A stretch of DNA of 64,000 bases from Bisgaard Taxon 45 (GCA_030783905.1 JAQAHH010000009.1:186001-250000); one strand, 5' to 3'. Shown: positions 8,494 through 18,375, counted from the first letter of the stretch. The notes: generated from the letters alone by a model not told the origin. A program made the numbers and translations.

Positions 8494-8586
8494 ATAACGA
8501 AAATAATTCATCGTCAATAATCCTAATCTTTGCTAAGATGGTTATCATTACGATGAATGACTTTTACGACTGATTAAGGAAACGCG

Positions 8587-9039
8587 ATGCATTGCCCTTT
8601 TTGCTCTACAGAAGAAACAAAAGTGATTGATAGTCGTTTGGTATCAGATGGCTATCAAGTGAAACGTCGTCGTGAATGTGGAAACTGCCATGAGCGCTTT
8701 ACCACCTTTGAAACGGCGGAGTTAATTATTCCTAAAGTCATTAAAAATGACGGGACACGAGAACCGTTTAACGAAGAAAAATTACGTCGTGGTATTCATC
8801 ACGCGCTAGAAAAACGACCTGTGAGTGAAAATGATGTGGAAAAGGCGATTAGTTATATTATTCATCGCTTACGAACCACTGGCGAACGTGAGATACCCAG
8901 TAAATTGGTCGGTACATTAGTGATGGAAGAACTGAAAAAATTGGATAAAGTGGCGTATATTCGTTTTGCCTCTGTGTATTTAAGTTTTGACGATATTAAC
9001 CAATTTAGTAAAGAAATCGAGAAATTAAGGGATTCATGA
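8587..9039 (+). CDS. nrdR: Transcriptional repressor NrdR
   Basis: NrdR represses ribonucleotide reductase genes when dATP is high. The 150-residue protein has the N-terminal zinc ribbon with pairs CPFC (residues 3-6) and CGNC (about 31-34), including HERFTTFE. An ATP-cone domain follows ([20 protein letters not shown] onward). Length and motifs are canonical. Its likely targets are in this window: two NrdR boxes precede nrdA at 48574-48620. Its stop overlaps the ribD start (ATGA), making a nrdR-ribD-degS operon, a known gammaproteobacterial arrangement for nrdR-ribD. Confidence 0.97.
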   Translation: MHCPFCSTEETKVIDSRLVSDGYQVKRRRECGNCHERFTTFETAELIIPKVIKNDGTREPFNEEKLRRGIHHALEKRPVSENDVEKAISYIIHRLRTTGEREIPSKLVGTLVMEELKKLDKVAYIRFASVYLSFDDINQFSKEIEKLRDS

Positions 9040-10169
9040 TGACCTTTACAGCACAAGATGTTGTGTATATGCAAATGGCATTAGAGTTAGCGGAGAAAGG
9101 ACAATTTACCACTACGCCTAATCCCTCAGTAGGCTGTGTATTAGTGAAAGATGGCAAGATTGTGGGGCGAGGCTTTCATTTTAAGGCGGGGGAACCGCAT
9201 GCGGAAGTGATGGCATTGCGGGAAGCGGGAGAGGCTGCACGCGGCGCAACCGCTTATGTAACTTTAGAACCTTGTTCACACTTCGGTCGTACTCCGCCGT
9301 GTGCGAAAGGGTTAATTGAGGCTGGCGTAGTGAAAGTGATCAGTGCGATGTGTGATCCCAACCCGCAAGTCGCTGGCAGTGGTTTAAAAATGTTGGCGGA
9401 TATGGGGATCGAAAGTGCGGTCGGCTTATTGGAAGAAAAAGCAGAGTGGCTTAATCGTGGCTTTCTCAAGCGTATGCGTACTGGAAAACCTTATGTTCAG
9501 CTTAAAATGGCAATGAGTTTAGACGGCAGAACAGCCATGGCAAGTGGAGAGAGTAAATGGATTACGGGTGCGCTTGCTCGCGCCGATGTGCAAGCAGAAC
9601 GCGCCAAAGCCTCAGCTATTTTGTCCACCAGTGCAACAGTGCTTGCAGATGATCCGTTATTAAATGTACGTTGGCAACAATTACCTGAAAAGGTCAAAGC
9701 AGAGTATGCACTAGAAAATGTCCGTCAGCCCGTACGCGTGATTTTAGATTCACAGCATAGTGTCCAACCAACACATCGATTATTTCAATGCTCTTCCCCC
9801 GTTTGGCTAGTTAGTCAAATGCCCCGTTCGCTGATAGGTTTTCCCTCTTATTGTGAACATATCCAACTTGCCCCTTCTCGCGCGTATTTATCGGATCTGA
9901 TGACAGAATTAGGACAGCGTCAGATTAATACGCTGTGGATTGAAGCGGGGGCGACTTTAGCCGGTGCCTTAATTGAAGCAAAATTAGTGGATGAATTGAT
10001 CATTTATATTGCGCCAAAATTATTAGGTGATGAGGCGAGAGGATTATGTAAATTACCTCATTTAACACGATTAGCGGATGCGAGTGTCTGGCAATTACAT
10101 TCCATTGAGAAAATGGGGGAGGATATGAAAGCCATTTACCATCCAAGAATGACGGAGCCAACATGTTAA
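9036..10169 (+). CDS. ribD: Bifunctional riboflavin biosynthesis deaminase/reductase
   Basis: RibD deaminates the pyrimidine intermediate after GTP cyclohydrolase II and then reduces its ribose side chain. The 377-residue product has an N-terminal cytidine-deaminase-like domain with zinc ligands [11 protein letters not shown] and [11 protein letters not shown]. The C-terminal reductase domain ([20 protein letters not shown] onward) holds the NADPH site. It begins at ATG 9036, overlapping the nrdR stop by four bases; a second ATG follows directly. It overlaps degS by seven bases. The last part of the reductase domain is intact ([12 protein letters not shown]). Confidence 0.96.
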   Translation: MMTFTAQDVVYMQMALELAEKGQFTTTPNPSVGCVLVKDGKIVGRGFHFKAGEPHAEVMALREAGEAARGATAYVTLEPCSHFGRTPPCAKGLIEAGVVKVISAMCDPNPQVAGSGLKMLADMGIESAVGLLEEKAEWLNRGFLKRMRTGKPYVQLKMAMSLDGRTAMASGESKWITGALARADVQAERAKASAILSTSATVLADDPLLNVRWQQLPEKVKAEYALENVRQPVRVILDSQHSVQPTHRLFQCSSPVWLVSQMPRSLIGFPSYCEHIQLAPSRAYLSDLMTELGQRQINTLWIEAGATLAGALIEAKLVDELIIYIAPKLLGDEARGLCKLPHLTRLADASVWQLHSIEKMGEDMKAIYHPRMTEPTC

Positions 10170-11191
10170 AAAAACTTTTTCATTCAGTGATTATTGGGTT
10201 AGTGTGTGCGGCGGTTATTCTGATTTTCTCTCAATTTAATCATTTTACCTTCTTGCAAGCGAAAGAACCGATGAGTTTTAAAGAAGCAGTACGCATTGCC
10301 TCACCAGCTGTGGTGAATGTGTATAATCGTTCTTTTTCAGCCAATGGTGCGGAGCAGTTAGAAGTGGGTAACTTAGGTTCTGGCGTGATTATGTCAAAAG
10401 ATGGTTATATTTTGACAAATAAACATGTTATACAAAACGCTGATCAAATTGTGGTTGCCTTTCAGAATGGACAACTCTTTGATGCCAGTTTAATTGGTTC
10501 TGACAGTTTAACCGATCTTGCGGTGCTGAAAATTCGTGCGGATAATTTATCGACAATTCCGCAAAATCCACATCGACAAATTCATGTAGGGGATATTGCT
10601 TTGGCAATTGGTAACCCTTACAACTTAGGACAAAGTGTGTCACAGGGCATTATTAGTGCAGTTGGGCGTAATGCGGTGGGGGATGCGGTAGGTCGGCAGA
10701 ACTTTATTCAAACCGATGCATCGGTTAATCGTGGTAATTCTGGGGGCGCATTAATTAATTCACTCGGGGAACTTATTGGTATCAATACGTTAAGTATTGG
10801 CAAAACATCTAGTGAAATTGCCGAGGGCTTAAATTTTGCCATTCCTATTGAATTGGCCAATGATGTGATGAAAAAAATCATCCGTGATGGGCGCGTAATT
10901 CGGGGTTATTTTGGTGTGCAAAGTGACATTTTTTTTAATAACGGTCAAGGGGCAAACGTTGAAAAAGGTATTCTGATTACCAATGTTAATCCTGAAGGAC
11001 CTGCAGGTAAAGCAGGGGTGAAAGCGGGGGATATCATTTTAAAAGTCGGGGATGTTGATGCCATTTCGCCTGCACAAATGATGCAAGTGATCAGTAATAC
11101 GCGACCGAATACTCAATTAAAAGTAGTGATTTCTCGCTTAGGAAAAATTATTGAACTTCCTGTGATCATCGAAGAATATCCGTTAAATTAA
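10163..11191 (+). CDS. degS: DegS-like periplasmic serine endoprotease
   Basis: DegS is an inner-membrane-anchored HtrA protease that senses misfolded porins and cleaves the anti-sigma factor RseA. The 342-residue product starts with one transmembrane anchor ([15 protein letters not shown]). A trypsin-like domain has catalytic His in YILTNKHV, Asp in [10 protein letters not shown] and Ser in [11 protein letters not shown] single C-terminal PDZ domain ([14 protein letters not shown]) completes it. One PDZ plus an uncleaved anchor separates it from DegP, also in this window (27637-29016). The start overlaps ribD. Confidence 0.93.
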   Translation: MLKKLFHSVIIGLVCAAVILIFSQFNHFTFLQAKEPMSFKEAVRIASPAVVNVYNRSFSANGAEQLEVGNLGSGVIMSKDGYILTNKHVIQNADQIVVAFQNGQLFDASLIGSDSLTDLAVLKIRADNLSTIPQNPHRQIHVGDIALAIGNPYNLGQSVSQGIISAVGRNAVGDAVGRQNFIQTDASVNRGNSGGALINSLGELIGINTLSIGKTSSEIAEGLNFAIPIELANDVMKKIIRDGRVIRGYFGVQSDIFFNNGQGANVEKGILITNVNPEGPAGKAGVKAGDIILKVGDVDAISPAQMMQVISNTRPNTQLKVVISRLGKIIELPVIIEEYPLN

Positions 11192-11217
11192 GAAGTAGAG
11201 TGGTTGTGCAATCCATT

Positions 11218-11805
11218 ATGAAGGTAAGTCATTTTTTTGCTTGTTTAGATCGCTTACGTTTGATTCAACGTTGGTCTTTGATGCGTAATATTGAAAAGGA
11301 AAATTTAGCTGAACACAGTTTACAAGTTGCCTTTGTCGCGCATGCCTTAGCTATTATTAAAAATAAATTTTATCAAAGTCATTTAAATCCCGATCGTATT
11401 GCTGTGATGGCGATGTATCATGATACGTCTGAAATTTTCACGGGCGATTTACCTACCCCAATCAAATATTTCAACCCTAAAATTACGCAAGCGTATAAAG
11501 AAATTGAAAATGCGGCAGAGGCCCATTTATTGGCGCTATTGCCCAAGGAATTACAAACCGACTTTGCCCCTTATCTCGATTCTACGCAGTTTTCTGCGCA
11601 AGAAAAGCATATCGTCAAACAGGCGGATCTGATTTGTGCTTATGTCAAAGCCCAATTTGAATTAGAAAATGGTAACCAAGAATTTAAAGCGGCAAAAGCC
11701 CGTTTAGAAACCTTAATGCATGAATGGCAGAGTGAAGAAATGGCTTATTTTATTGAGGTATTCATTCCAAGTTTTGGTAAATCGGTTGATGAAATTACGC
11801 TTTAA
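11218..11805 (+). CDS. yfbR: 5'-deoxynucleotidase, HD family
   Basis: YfbR removes the phosphate from deoxyribonucleoside 5'-monophosphates. The 195-residue product has the family opening [20 protein letters not shown] and [17 protein letters not shown]. Metal ligands follow as His in AEHS, HD in [16 protein letters not shown], and a later QADLICAY. The ATG at 11218 is chosen because the protein then begins MKVSHFF as in homologues. A GTG at 11200 has a better-placed AGAAG but adds six unrelated residues. It lies 26 bp after degS. Confidence 0.92.
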   Translation: MKVSHFFACLDRLRLIQRWSLMRNIEKENLAEHSLQVAFVAHALAIIKNKFYQSHLNPDRIAVMAMYHDTSEIFTGDLPTPIKYFNPKITQAYKEIENAAEAHLLALLPKELQTDFAPYLDSTQFSAQEKHIVKQADLICAYVKAQFELENGNQEFKAAKARLETLMHEWQSEEMAYFIEVFIPSFGKSVDEITL

Positions 11806-11912
11806 TTTGTAGGGTGAGAGGGATGTTTTTCTATATGGAATGGTCGTTAAAAAGTAGCTTAAGGTATTTATAGTACAAGGCATTCAGCCAATTTTTTGAG
11901 AATGAATTTTGT

Positions 11913-12221
11913 TTGGAGCACAAAATAAGCAACGTGGTATTCAAAATAATATTCAACATTACAACGCTGTTTTGCAAAAATAAAATATTTATCTGCCAGG
12001 AATACTTAAATCCAACAGATAGCGAGTATGATTGCCTAGAAAGAGAAAACGATAATCAATTAGCGATCAAATATATATGTTTTATTGAAATAATCCAAAG
12101 ATATATTCAAAAAACTAAATTCTTTTTAAAGCAATCTTTTGAAGTAAAAATAGGTATTAAATGGATACGACCTTCTTTACTTGAGTGTTTTTATGGATAC
12201 CAATTTATAAAAAGTGATTGA
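11913..12221 (+). CDS. Hypothetical 102-residue open frame of doubtful reality
   Basis: The frame opens at TTG 11913 and ends at 12221. It is rich in Ile, Lys, Phe and Asn and has no family motif I recognise. There is no clear ribosome-binding site or ATG. The C-terminal part (VKIGIKWIRPSLLECFYGYQ) looks protein-like, so it may be the remnant of a gene lost from this patch. It precedes a perfect hairpin terminator on the same strand. Confidence 0.25.
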   Translation: MEHKISNVVFKIIFNITTLFCKNKIFICQEYLNPTDSEYDCLERENDNQLAIKYICFIEIIQRYIQKTKFFLKQSFEVKIGIKWIRPSLLECFYGYQFIKSD

Positions 12222-12332
12222 TCATCAAATCGACAGAATGGAAAGGGTGTTATTATCAGGTTATGTTGAATTAACTATGTAAAAAAAGACTATATAAGCT
12301 GAATCTTGTTAAGGACTTTTTAAATAAAAAGA

Positions 12333-12367
12333 GTTGCTAATTATATTGGGTAAATATAATTAGCAAC
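12333..12367. terminator. Strong bidirectional terminator hairpin
   Basis: GTTGCTAATTATATT (12333-12347) pairs perfectly over 15 bp with 12353-12367 around a five-base loop. A T run follows on the plus strand and A's precede it, so it can stop transcription from either side, including the minus-strand glycosyltransferase. Confidence 0.8.
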
Positions 12368-12483
12368 TGCGTTTTTTCTATGCGATATATTGGATTAGTC
12401 ATTTTATTTGAATCTATTTTAAGTATAACTAAACAGACTCAAACATAGATGAATATTTAATACCAAATATGTTATTTCCTCTC

Positions 12484-13371
12484 TTATTCATTTTCATGAT
12501 TGAACTTTTTGAATTCCGCTATGATTCTTTCCGTTGAAATCATATCATCAGGCACTCTTCCTTGCATGTTATTTTCAATAATGTATTTTTGCAAATCATA
12601 ATCTTGTAATAAAACCCATTCTTCAGTATTAAAATTTGATCTATGTGATTTTACTAGTGGAAAATGATAATTTGAGAGTACGCCATAGATTTTACGTCGT
12701 TCTTTTCTTGGCAACTCTAAACATTCCCAGGCAAAAAATTCATTGTCGTTCCATCCTCGTCTGAAAGTAAAATTAATTTTACCATTATTATATAGTAGCC
12801 AACTATCACCGGGTTCAAATAAGGGGACTTTTTTATGAATATAAACTTGTTCATTTACACAATGTAGATTTATTCTATTTAGAATGACGCAATCTTTTTT
12901 TCTGATGACGAGTTTGCATAATTTTATTGTATTTTCGAGATCCCATATGTGATCGCCATCAATTTTTATAATCCATTCATTTTGAGGTAATTTACTCCAA
13001 ACAAAATTGTAATAAGTATCTAATCTACTATTAATATCTATATTATCTTCTTTATACTTTTTATCATTTGCAGGTATAAGATAATGAGGATATTCTGCGG
13101 GAATAAATTGAGGATATTTTTTACAAAATTCTAAAATATATTCTTTTGTACCATCAGTACAAGAGTTAAAACCGATAACGCCACCTTTCAATATAGGTAA
13201 AATACTATGCAAGCAAGCATCAACAGTTTTTATTTCATTATGTAGTCGAATAAATGCATAAGGTTTGACTGGTTTTCTCCAATCATAAAGTTTCTGCATA
13301 TTCTCAGAAATATGGAGTACTCCTTTATTTCTTAAATAAAATTGCAAAAAAGAAAAAAAGGTCTTAATCAT
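12484..13371 (-). CDS. CgtA-like glycosyltransferase (LPS sugar transferase)
   Basis: The 295-residue protein resembles Campylobacter CgtA-type beta-1,4-N-acetylgalactosaminyltransferases as I remember them. Shared elements are PYAFIRLHNE near residue 36, the ILPILKGGVIGFNSCTDGTK stretch, EYILEFCKKYPQFIPAEYPH, and a DxD-type metal motif in WIIKIDGDHIWD. A late YHFPLVKSHRSN also matches. CgtA adds GalNAc to ganglioside-mimicking LPS outer core. The acceptor and sugar here are inferred and could differ; related transferases act in Haemophilus and Pasteurella LPS. There is no membrane segment or signal peptide, so it would act on the cytoplasmic face of the inner membrane. It is AT-rich and stands alone, consistent with transfer. 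The start is ATG 13371. Confidence 0.72.
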   Translation of the reverse strand: MIKTFFSFLQFYLRNKGVLHISENMQKLYDWRKPVKPYAFIRLHNEIKTVDACLHSILPILKGGVIGFNSCTDGTKEYILEFCKKYPQFIPAEYPHYLIPANDKKYKEDNIDINSRLDTYYNFVWSKLPQNEWIIKIDGDHIWDLENTIKLCKLVIRKKDCVILNRINLHCVNEQVYIHKKVPLFEPGDSWLLYNNGKINFTFRRGWNDNEFFAWECLELPRKERRKIYGVLSNYHFPLVKSHRSNFNTEEWVLLQDYDLQKYIIENNMQGRVPDDMISTERIIAEFKKFNHENE

Positions 13372-13397
13372 ATCGTTTTCCTTAAGTAATGTATTAT

Positions 13398-14189
13398 TTA
13401 ATACAATGTTGCTAAGATCACCTGTTCGGGATCAATACTGATCCAGACTTGATCATTGGGTTTTAAGTTTTCGGCTTTGTTGAGAGTGGCGCAAAATTCA
13501 ACATCTTCATCAGCTTGTGTGTTGACTGCTGTTAAAATGACTTCTTCCACCTCTCCTTTATCTGTGATGTCTTTTACATTGACCAAGAAAGCGTTAGCAC
13601 CCGCTGGTTTTTCTTGATGCACTTTGACCCAAGGTGCTTTGATCATCATCATCACTTCTTTACCTAGCACAAGTTTTAAACGGACGGCACTTTTCTCGGT
13701 AATAGAGACAGTTAATGGCTGTGCTAAGCCTTTAATTTGGATATCCACAAAGCAATGGATACTTTCATGACGCAGTGCAACGATATCGCCAAAAAACTGG
13801 TTTCGTGCACTACTCTGTAAAGAAAAACGAGCGGTGGCATGCAGTACACTATCTAAAGGTAAATTTTCGTCTTGTAAGATATGAAAAGCTTTTTGTTGAG
13901 TACGTTCGAGCAAATCATACAACTGTAATAAACGTTGCGCATAAACTGTCAGTTCTGTACCACCACCATTTCTGCCACCAACATTACGTTCGAGTAGTGG
14001 TTTGGGGCTGATTTCATTCATTGCTGCTAAATGATCCCAGGCACTTTTGTAGCTGACTTTGGCATTTTTAGCGGCTTGATTAATGGAACCACATTTTTGA
14101 ATTTCTTTTAATAAGCGAATTCTTTTTGGATCAACAAATAATTGCTGTTGCAATTTTATTGTGAGCAAAATTTCATTCGTTAATGTCAT
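13398..14189 (-). CDS. modE: Molybdate-responsive regulator ModE
   Basis: ModE binds molybdate and represses molybdate uptake or activates molybdoenzyme genes. The 263-residue protein has an N-terminal winged-helix domain (RIRLLKEIQKCGSINQAAKN, KVSYKSAWDHLAAMN) and a GRNGGGTELT turn. Two molybdate-binding Mop repeats follow (SARNQFFGDIVALRHESIHC and MIKAPWVKVHQEK). Length and layout match full ModE. I place the start at ATG 14189 because GGGAGG lies at good distance; an ATG four codons earlier overlaps that site. It is separated from modABC by the TonB receptor, which points the opposite way. Confidence 0.93.
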   Translation of the reverse strand: MTLTNEILLTIKLQQQLFVDPKRIRLLKEIQKCGSINQAAKNAKVSYKSAWDHLAAMNEISPKPLLERNVGGRNGGGTELTVYAQRLLQLYDLLERTQQKAFHILQDENLPLDSVLHATARFSLQSSARNQFFGDIVALRHESIHCFVDIQIKGLAQPLTVSITEKSAVRLKLVLGKEVMMMIKAPWVKVHQEKPAGANAFLVNVKDITDKGEVEEVILTAVNTQADEDVEFCATLNKAENLKPNDQVWISIDPEQVILATLY

Positions 14190-14555
14190 GTATCCTCCCA
14201 TATTGAGTTCAATTCAGACAATCCGTTTACATTTACATTCTAAGGGAAAGTCTATTTTTTAGATAGCCTTTCTTTATTAAATTATGAGTATGAGTACGAA
14301 GTGGTATTAGACGATGTGATGAACAGATTTTTCTAACCTATGTAGTGATTTTGCCTGTTAGGTATGAGCGAAACGAGCTTTTATTAAGTGGAAGCTACAC
14401 AGAAAGAATAAGTGGATAAGATATTTTATCAAAAAAAAGATATGCTTACTTTTTTACATTTTTTATACAAAAAATGTATTTTTTTGTTGCAAAAAAACGC
14501 TTTCATGCTTAATCTTAGCATCTTATTTTTTTATGTGAAAAAAGTTGGGGGCCAA
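14190..14555. promoter_or_regulatory. modE / TonB receptor divergent control region with a 24-bp dyad
   Basis: This 366-bp region must hold promoters for both divergent genes. The clearest element is TACATTTTTT (14455-14464), mirrored by AAAAAATGTA (14469-14478) around ATAC. It is about 80 bp before the chosen receptor start and could be an operator. I found no convincing Zur or ModE consensus. Poly-A and poly-T tracts of 7-8 bases (around 14431-14438 and 14479-14485) are possible slippage sites. Confidence 0.4.
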
Positions 14556-17207
14556 GTGACTACGAATAACTCAATCAAACGAATAACGTATTTATTACCT
14601 TGGAGTGCCATTGCACTCACTCATTTAACTTATGCACAAACGGAAATGCTTGATGAAATTGTAGTCAGTGGCGCACAACCACATTTAGCGGGTTCAGCGC
14701 TCGAGCCTTATCAAGCCATTTCCAATCAAGTGATCAAAAAAGAGCGCTTACAAAAACAGTCTGCGACCTTAGGTAATGCTTTAGCCGGTGAATTAGGTGT
14801 CCATTCTAATCCCTTCGGTGGTGGTGCAAGTGCACCGATTATCCGAGGACAAGAAGGTGTGCGTATTAAAATTTTGCAAAACGGCTTAGATGTGGTGGAT
14901 ATGTCGGCAATTTCGCCAGATCATGCCGTCGCTGCGGATACTTTATTAGCAGAACAAGTGGAATTGGTACGGGGGGCTTCAACGCTACTGTATTCTAGTG
15001 CTTCTGCCGCTGGTGTAGTGAATGTTGTGGACAAACGTATCCCAACTACTGTACCTGAAAAAGGTTATGAAGGTGAAATTTTCACACGCTTTGATACGGC
15101 AAGTAAAGAAAGCACCGGAACGGTAGGGGTAACCTTCAAATTGCATCCTCATATTGCGTTACGTTTAGAAGGTTTAAAACGTTATTCAACCCATTATCAA
15201 GTTCCTGCCTTCAAATCAGGCGGTGAAACGATTCGTTATTTACCAGACAGTAATAACCGCTCACAAGTGGGCACTATTGGTGTGTCTTGGATTAAGAATC
15301 AATCTTATCTTGGCGTATCTTATAGTGAGCGACGCGATCGCTATGGTTTACCTGGTCATAACCATAAATATGATCGATGTAAAAGTCACGTGGTTGATGA
15401 AGCGGCAAGACCAGAACTTGGGAAAGGCTATCTCACTCCTTATCCACATCTAGCAGAGGATACAGACATTGTATTTGCCCATTTAGATGGTTGTAATGCG
15501 AGCTTTGATAAGGACCCTTCACATAGTCATGATCATCCATTTGGACATGACCATGATCATTCACATGGTGGTCCTTGGGTAAAATTACATTCCAGACGGT
15601 TCGATTTACGCGCTCAGCTTGATTCCCCAACAGCATGGTTAGATAAGATAAAAGGGAGTTTTTCTTATGCCGATTATATTCATTATGAGTACCATTCAGG
15701 GCAAGCCGGAACGGATAAATTTGATACGAAAGATTTCATTGAACGTGAGCGTGAAAAAGCAGCCAAAAATCGTGGCAAAGCCGTTGGGATTTATAAAAAC
15801 AGCGGGTATAACGGTAAACTGGAGTTTTATCATCAACCTGTTGCGGGCTTAAGTGGGGTATTCGGTGTGCAGTATAGTGAATACAAAACGGCCATTCTTG
15901 CACCGTTAGGATCTGGGATAAAGCACCAACATCATTTAGTGCCTAATACGCATAAACAGCTCAGCTTTTTTGGGGTGGAAAATTATGTGATGGGTAATTT
16001 TATTTTCGAAGCAGGCGCACGAGTAGATAAGCAACAAATCCCGATCAAATATGATCAACAGGTGCTGAAGGCGCATAAAAAGCAAGGTGATCACGAACCA
16101 GACCTTTCTACTCATAAAGAGAAAGCGTTTTCATATTTGGGCAGTGTGGAGTGGTTATTCCATCCAAACTACCGCCTTGGTTTAACTTTATCGCGTAATG
16201 AACGTTTACCGACACCGATGGAGCTGTATTACCACGGACAACATTTAGCGACAAATTCTTTTGAACACGGTAATAAAAATTTACGTAAAGAAAGTTCTGA
16301 TAATGTGGAGTTAGGCTTTGCTTATCAAGCCGATAAATGGGACTACAAACTGAGCCTTTATCAAAATAACTTTAGAAATTATATTTATAATGAAGAACTC
16401 GCACGTTACGGTAATGCTTTCTTGCGCCGTTACACGCAAGCACGAGCAAAGTTTCATGGTATTGAGGCTGAACTGAATTTCCGACCAACACCCGATTATC
16501 AAGTAACCTTATTTGGTGATTATGTCAGAGGTCGTTTGTTTGATTTACCAGAACAATATGGTCAACGCTTTTATCAAGGTTATATTACTTATGATGAGGA
16601 AGGACTTATCCAAGCAAGTTGGGAAAAACAGCCTTACCGTATTGAAAGCATTACGCGTAATGAGCGTGATGCCCCTCGTGTGCCCCCCGCTCGTTTAGGT
16701 ATGCGTTTGACTGGCAATCTCACCGAACACATCTCTTTCTTTGCGGATTACACTTATGTCTTTGCTCAGCAAAAAACGGCATCGTCTTTATCGATTAAAC
16801 CACCAAAACCACTGGAAACAAGTGATTTTATTGATGATGATACAGGTGAAAATTTATTGTTAAAGGATATTGATCGCGAAAAATATAATCGCACGGGTAC
16901 AGACGTAGCGGAATTGGATGAGCTTGATAAGGCGGATTTTGACAGTGCATTAGAAGCGATTCGTTTAAGGGAAGAAAATGAGAAATTACCGGCCAAAATA
17001 GAGAAAATTCAGGAAGATCCAAGTAGAGGACATCATTTGTTAAATTTAGGTGTAAATTATCAACGTCAAGTGGGGAATGTAGAGTATTCTGCAGGTTTTG
17101 GGATTAATAATGTATTAAACCAACGTGTTTATATTCACACCTCTTATTTACCTTATGTACCACAAATGGGACGCAATTATACCCTGAATTTTGGGATAAA
17201 ATTCTAA
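14556..17207 (+). CDS. znuD: ZnuD-type TonB-dependent outer-membrane receptor
   Basis: The product is about 883 residues: signal peptide (to TYAQ), a TonB-box-like ETEMLDEIVVSG, a plug domain (LGNALAGELGVHS, SAPIIRGQEGVRIKILQNGL, VELVRGASTLLYSSASAAG) and a 22-strand barrel ending in phenylalanine (LNFGIKF). It matches neisserial ZnuD as I recall it, with a His/Asp-rich outer loop (HSHDHPFGHDHDHSHGG) followed by W-x-K-L-x-x-x-R. ZnuD imports zinc, and heme has been reported. The GTG at 14556 is preferred, with GGGG upstream and a normal signal peptide after it. A frame opening at ATG 14412 would translate through an A/T-rich operator-like leader. Its place between modE and modABC is unusual and raises the question of a molybdenum link. 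Confidence 0.82.
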   Translation: MTTNNSIKRITYLLPWSAIALTHLTYAQTEMLDEIVVSGAQPHLAGSALEPYQAISNQVIKKERLQKQSATLGNALAGELGVHSNPFGGGASAPIIRGQEGVRIKILQNGLDVVDMSAISPDHAVAADTLLAEQVELVRGASTLLYSSASAAGVVNVVDKRIPTTVPEKGYEGEIFTRFDTASKESTGTVGVTFKLHPHIALRLEGLKRYSTHYQVPAFKSGGETIRYLPDSNNRSQVGTIGVSWIKNQSYLGVSYSERRDRYGLPGHNHKYDRCKSHVVDEAARPELGKGYLTPYPHLAEDTDIVFAHLDGCNASFDKDPSHSHDHPFGHDHDHSHGGPWVKLHSRRFDLRAQLDSPTAWLDKIKGSFSYADYIHYEYHSGQAGTDKFDTKDFIEREREKAAKNRGKAVGIYKNSGYNGKLEFYHQPVAGLSGVFGVQYSEYKTAILAPLGSGIKHQHHLVPNTHKQLSFFGVENYVMGNFIFEAGARVDKQQIPIKYDQQVLKAHKKQGDHEPDLSTHKEKAFSYLGSVEWLFHPNYRLGLTLSRNERLPTPMELYYHGQHLATNSFEHGNKNLRKESSDNVELGFAYQADKWDYKLSLYQNNFRNYIYNEELARYGNAFLRRYTQARAKFHGIEAELNFRPTPDYQVTLFGDYVRGRLFDLPEQYGQRFYQGYITYDEEGLIQASWEKQPYRIESITRNERDAPRVPPARLGMRLTGNLTEHISFFADYTYVFAQQKTASSLSIKPPKPLETSDFIDDDTGENLLLKDIDREKYNRTGTDVAELDELDKADFDSALEAIRLREENEKLPAKIEKIQEDPSRGHHLLNLGVNYQRQVGNVEYSAGFGINNVLNQRVYIHTSYLPYVPQMGRNYTLNFGIKF

Positions 17208-17224
17208 TACTCAAGCGACTGAAA

Positions 17225-17250
17225 AAGTGCGGAAAAAAGACCGCACTTTT
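17225..17250 (+). terminator. USS-pair terminator after the TonB receptor
   Basis: AAAGTGCGG and CCGCACTTT face each other over a short A-rich loop and are followed by T's. This is an inverted uptake-sequence pair used as a terminator, common in Pasteurellaceae. The right copy (17240-17248) is a perfect core. Confidence 0.8.
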
Positions 17251-17370
17251 TTGTGGCCCGTTTATTTTCATGCAAGTTTATTTTTTTATATAGCATTTTT
17301 CGGTTAAAACATTGTATAATTTTTTATATAAAGTTTAAATCTTAATCAACTCATCTCGTTAACAAGGTAA

Positions 17371-18141
17371 ATGACTATGCTTAAATTAAAAATGATCACT
17401 GTTTCACTGGCAACCGCATGTTTCGCATTTTCACTTTCTGCGCAAGCAAAAGTCACGGTATTTGCTGCCGCATCAATGACCAATGCATTAAATCAAATTG
17501 CTGAAGATTATAAAAAAGTGAAACCGGATCAAGAATTAGTATTTTCTTTTGCATCTTCTTCAACGTTGGCGAAACAAATTGAAGAGGGCGCCCCCGTCGA
17601 TATGTTTGTTTCAGCCAATACCAAATGGATGAAACATCTTTCTGATAAAGGCTTAACGATTAAAGCGACCGAAAAAGTGTTAGTTGGTAACGAATTGGTA
17701 TTAATTGCACCAAAAACCAGCCAATTAAACGATGTGGATGTGGCAAAAGGCGAGTGGGTGGCTGAATTAAAAGACAGTTTCTTATCCGTCGGTGATCCTG
17801 ACCATGTTCCTGCCGGTCAATATGCGAAAGAAGCATTAACCAACTTAAAATTATGGGATAAAGTGGAAGCAAAATTAGCCCGCGGTAAAGACGTACGTGC
17901 GGCGTTGGCGTTAGTTGAACGAGCGGAAGCTCCATTAGGTATTGTATATAGCACCGATGGTAAAGTGAGTAAAGGGGTGAAAATTGTTGGTGTTTTCCCA
18001 GCAGATACGTATAAAGCCGTAGAATATCCTGTGGCATTATTAAAAGATCGCGAGAATGCAGAAACCCGTGAATTCTTAAATTACTTAGAATCAGCAGAGG
18101 CAAAAAAAGTCTTTGCGAGCTACGGTTTTTCAGTGAAATAA
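17371..18141 (+). CDS. modA: Molybdate ABC transporter periplasmic binding protein
   Basis: ModA captures molybdate in the periplasm. The 256-residue precursor has a signal peptide (ending SLSAQA) and the family start VTVFAAASMTNALNQIAEDY. Oxyanion-binding Ser residues lie in AAASMTN and SFASSSTLAKQIEEGAPVD, with FVSANTKWM and GIVYSTDGK later. Two in-frame starts exist, ATG 17371 and ATG 17377; AAGG at 17364-17367 is better spaced for the second. A hairpin after modA and a 235-bp gap before modB suggest partial uncoupling from modBC. Confidence 0.95.
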   Translation: MTMLKLKMITVSLATACFAFSLSAQAKVTVFAAASMTNALNQIAEDYKKVKPDQELVFSFASSSTLAKQIEEGAPVDMFVSANTKWMKHLSDKGLTIKATEKVLVGNELVLIAPKTSQLNDVDVAKGEWVAELKDSFLSVGDPDHVPAGQYAKEALTNLKLWDKVEAKLARGKDVRAALALVERAEAPLGIVYSTDGKVSKGVKIVGVFPADTYKAVEYPVALLKDRENAETREFLNYLESAEAKKVFASYGFSVK

Positions 18142-18157
18142 GCGTTATTCCCCAATA

Positions 18158-18181
18158 AAGGACGTCAGTGTTGGCGTCCTT
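18158..18181 (+). terminator. Hairpin after modA
   Basis: AAGGACGTCA and TGGCGTCCTT form a 10-bp stem (one G-U) with loop GTGT, followed by a T-rich stretch. It would stop or dampen transcription between modA and modB. Confidence 0.7.
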
Positions 18182-18375
18182 ATTCTTTTTATTTTTGCAG
18201 ATTGACATCGGCTACACTTGCGAGTTATTACTTTGGCTTGAGGTATATAATCTGATGATACCGATAATAAGTCATACGCACTCATTTGGATACGTTCATT
18301 GCTCATCAGAACAGAATAAACCAAGTTAAAGTGCAATATATCTTTTTACATTTTTAAATAGGTAAAGGAATCCCT

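Larger units (their letters stand above)
11806..12483. other. AT-rich intergenic region with little recognisable content
   Basis: This 678-bp stretch is strikingly AT-rich. It contains one weak open frame (11913-12221) and a strong bidirectional hairpin (12333-12367). I see no promoter, RNA gene or insertion-sequence end. With the equally AT-rich glycosyltransferase after it, it looks like an acquired segment between yfbR and modE. Confidence 0.4.

Noticed and set aside
17270-17345. ModE operator upstream of modA
   Set aside because: TATATA-like half sites are present, but I could not align them to a convincing two-armed ModE consensus.
18145-18336. 63-codon minus-strand frame between modA and modB
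   Set aside because: It starts in the modB leader and covers the modA terminator; it has no ribosome-binding site and no recognisable family.
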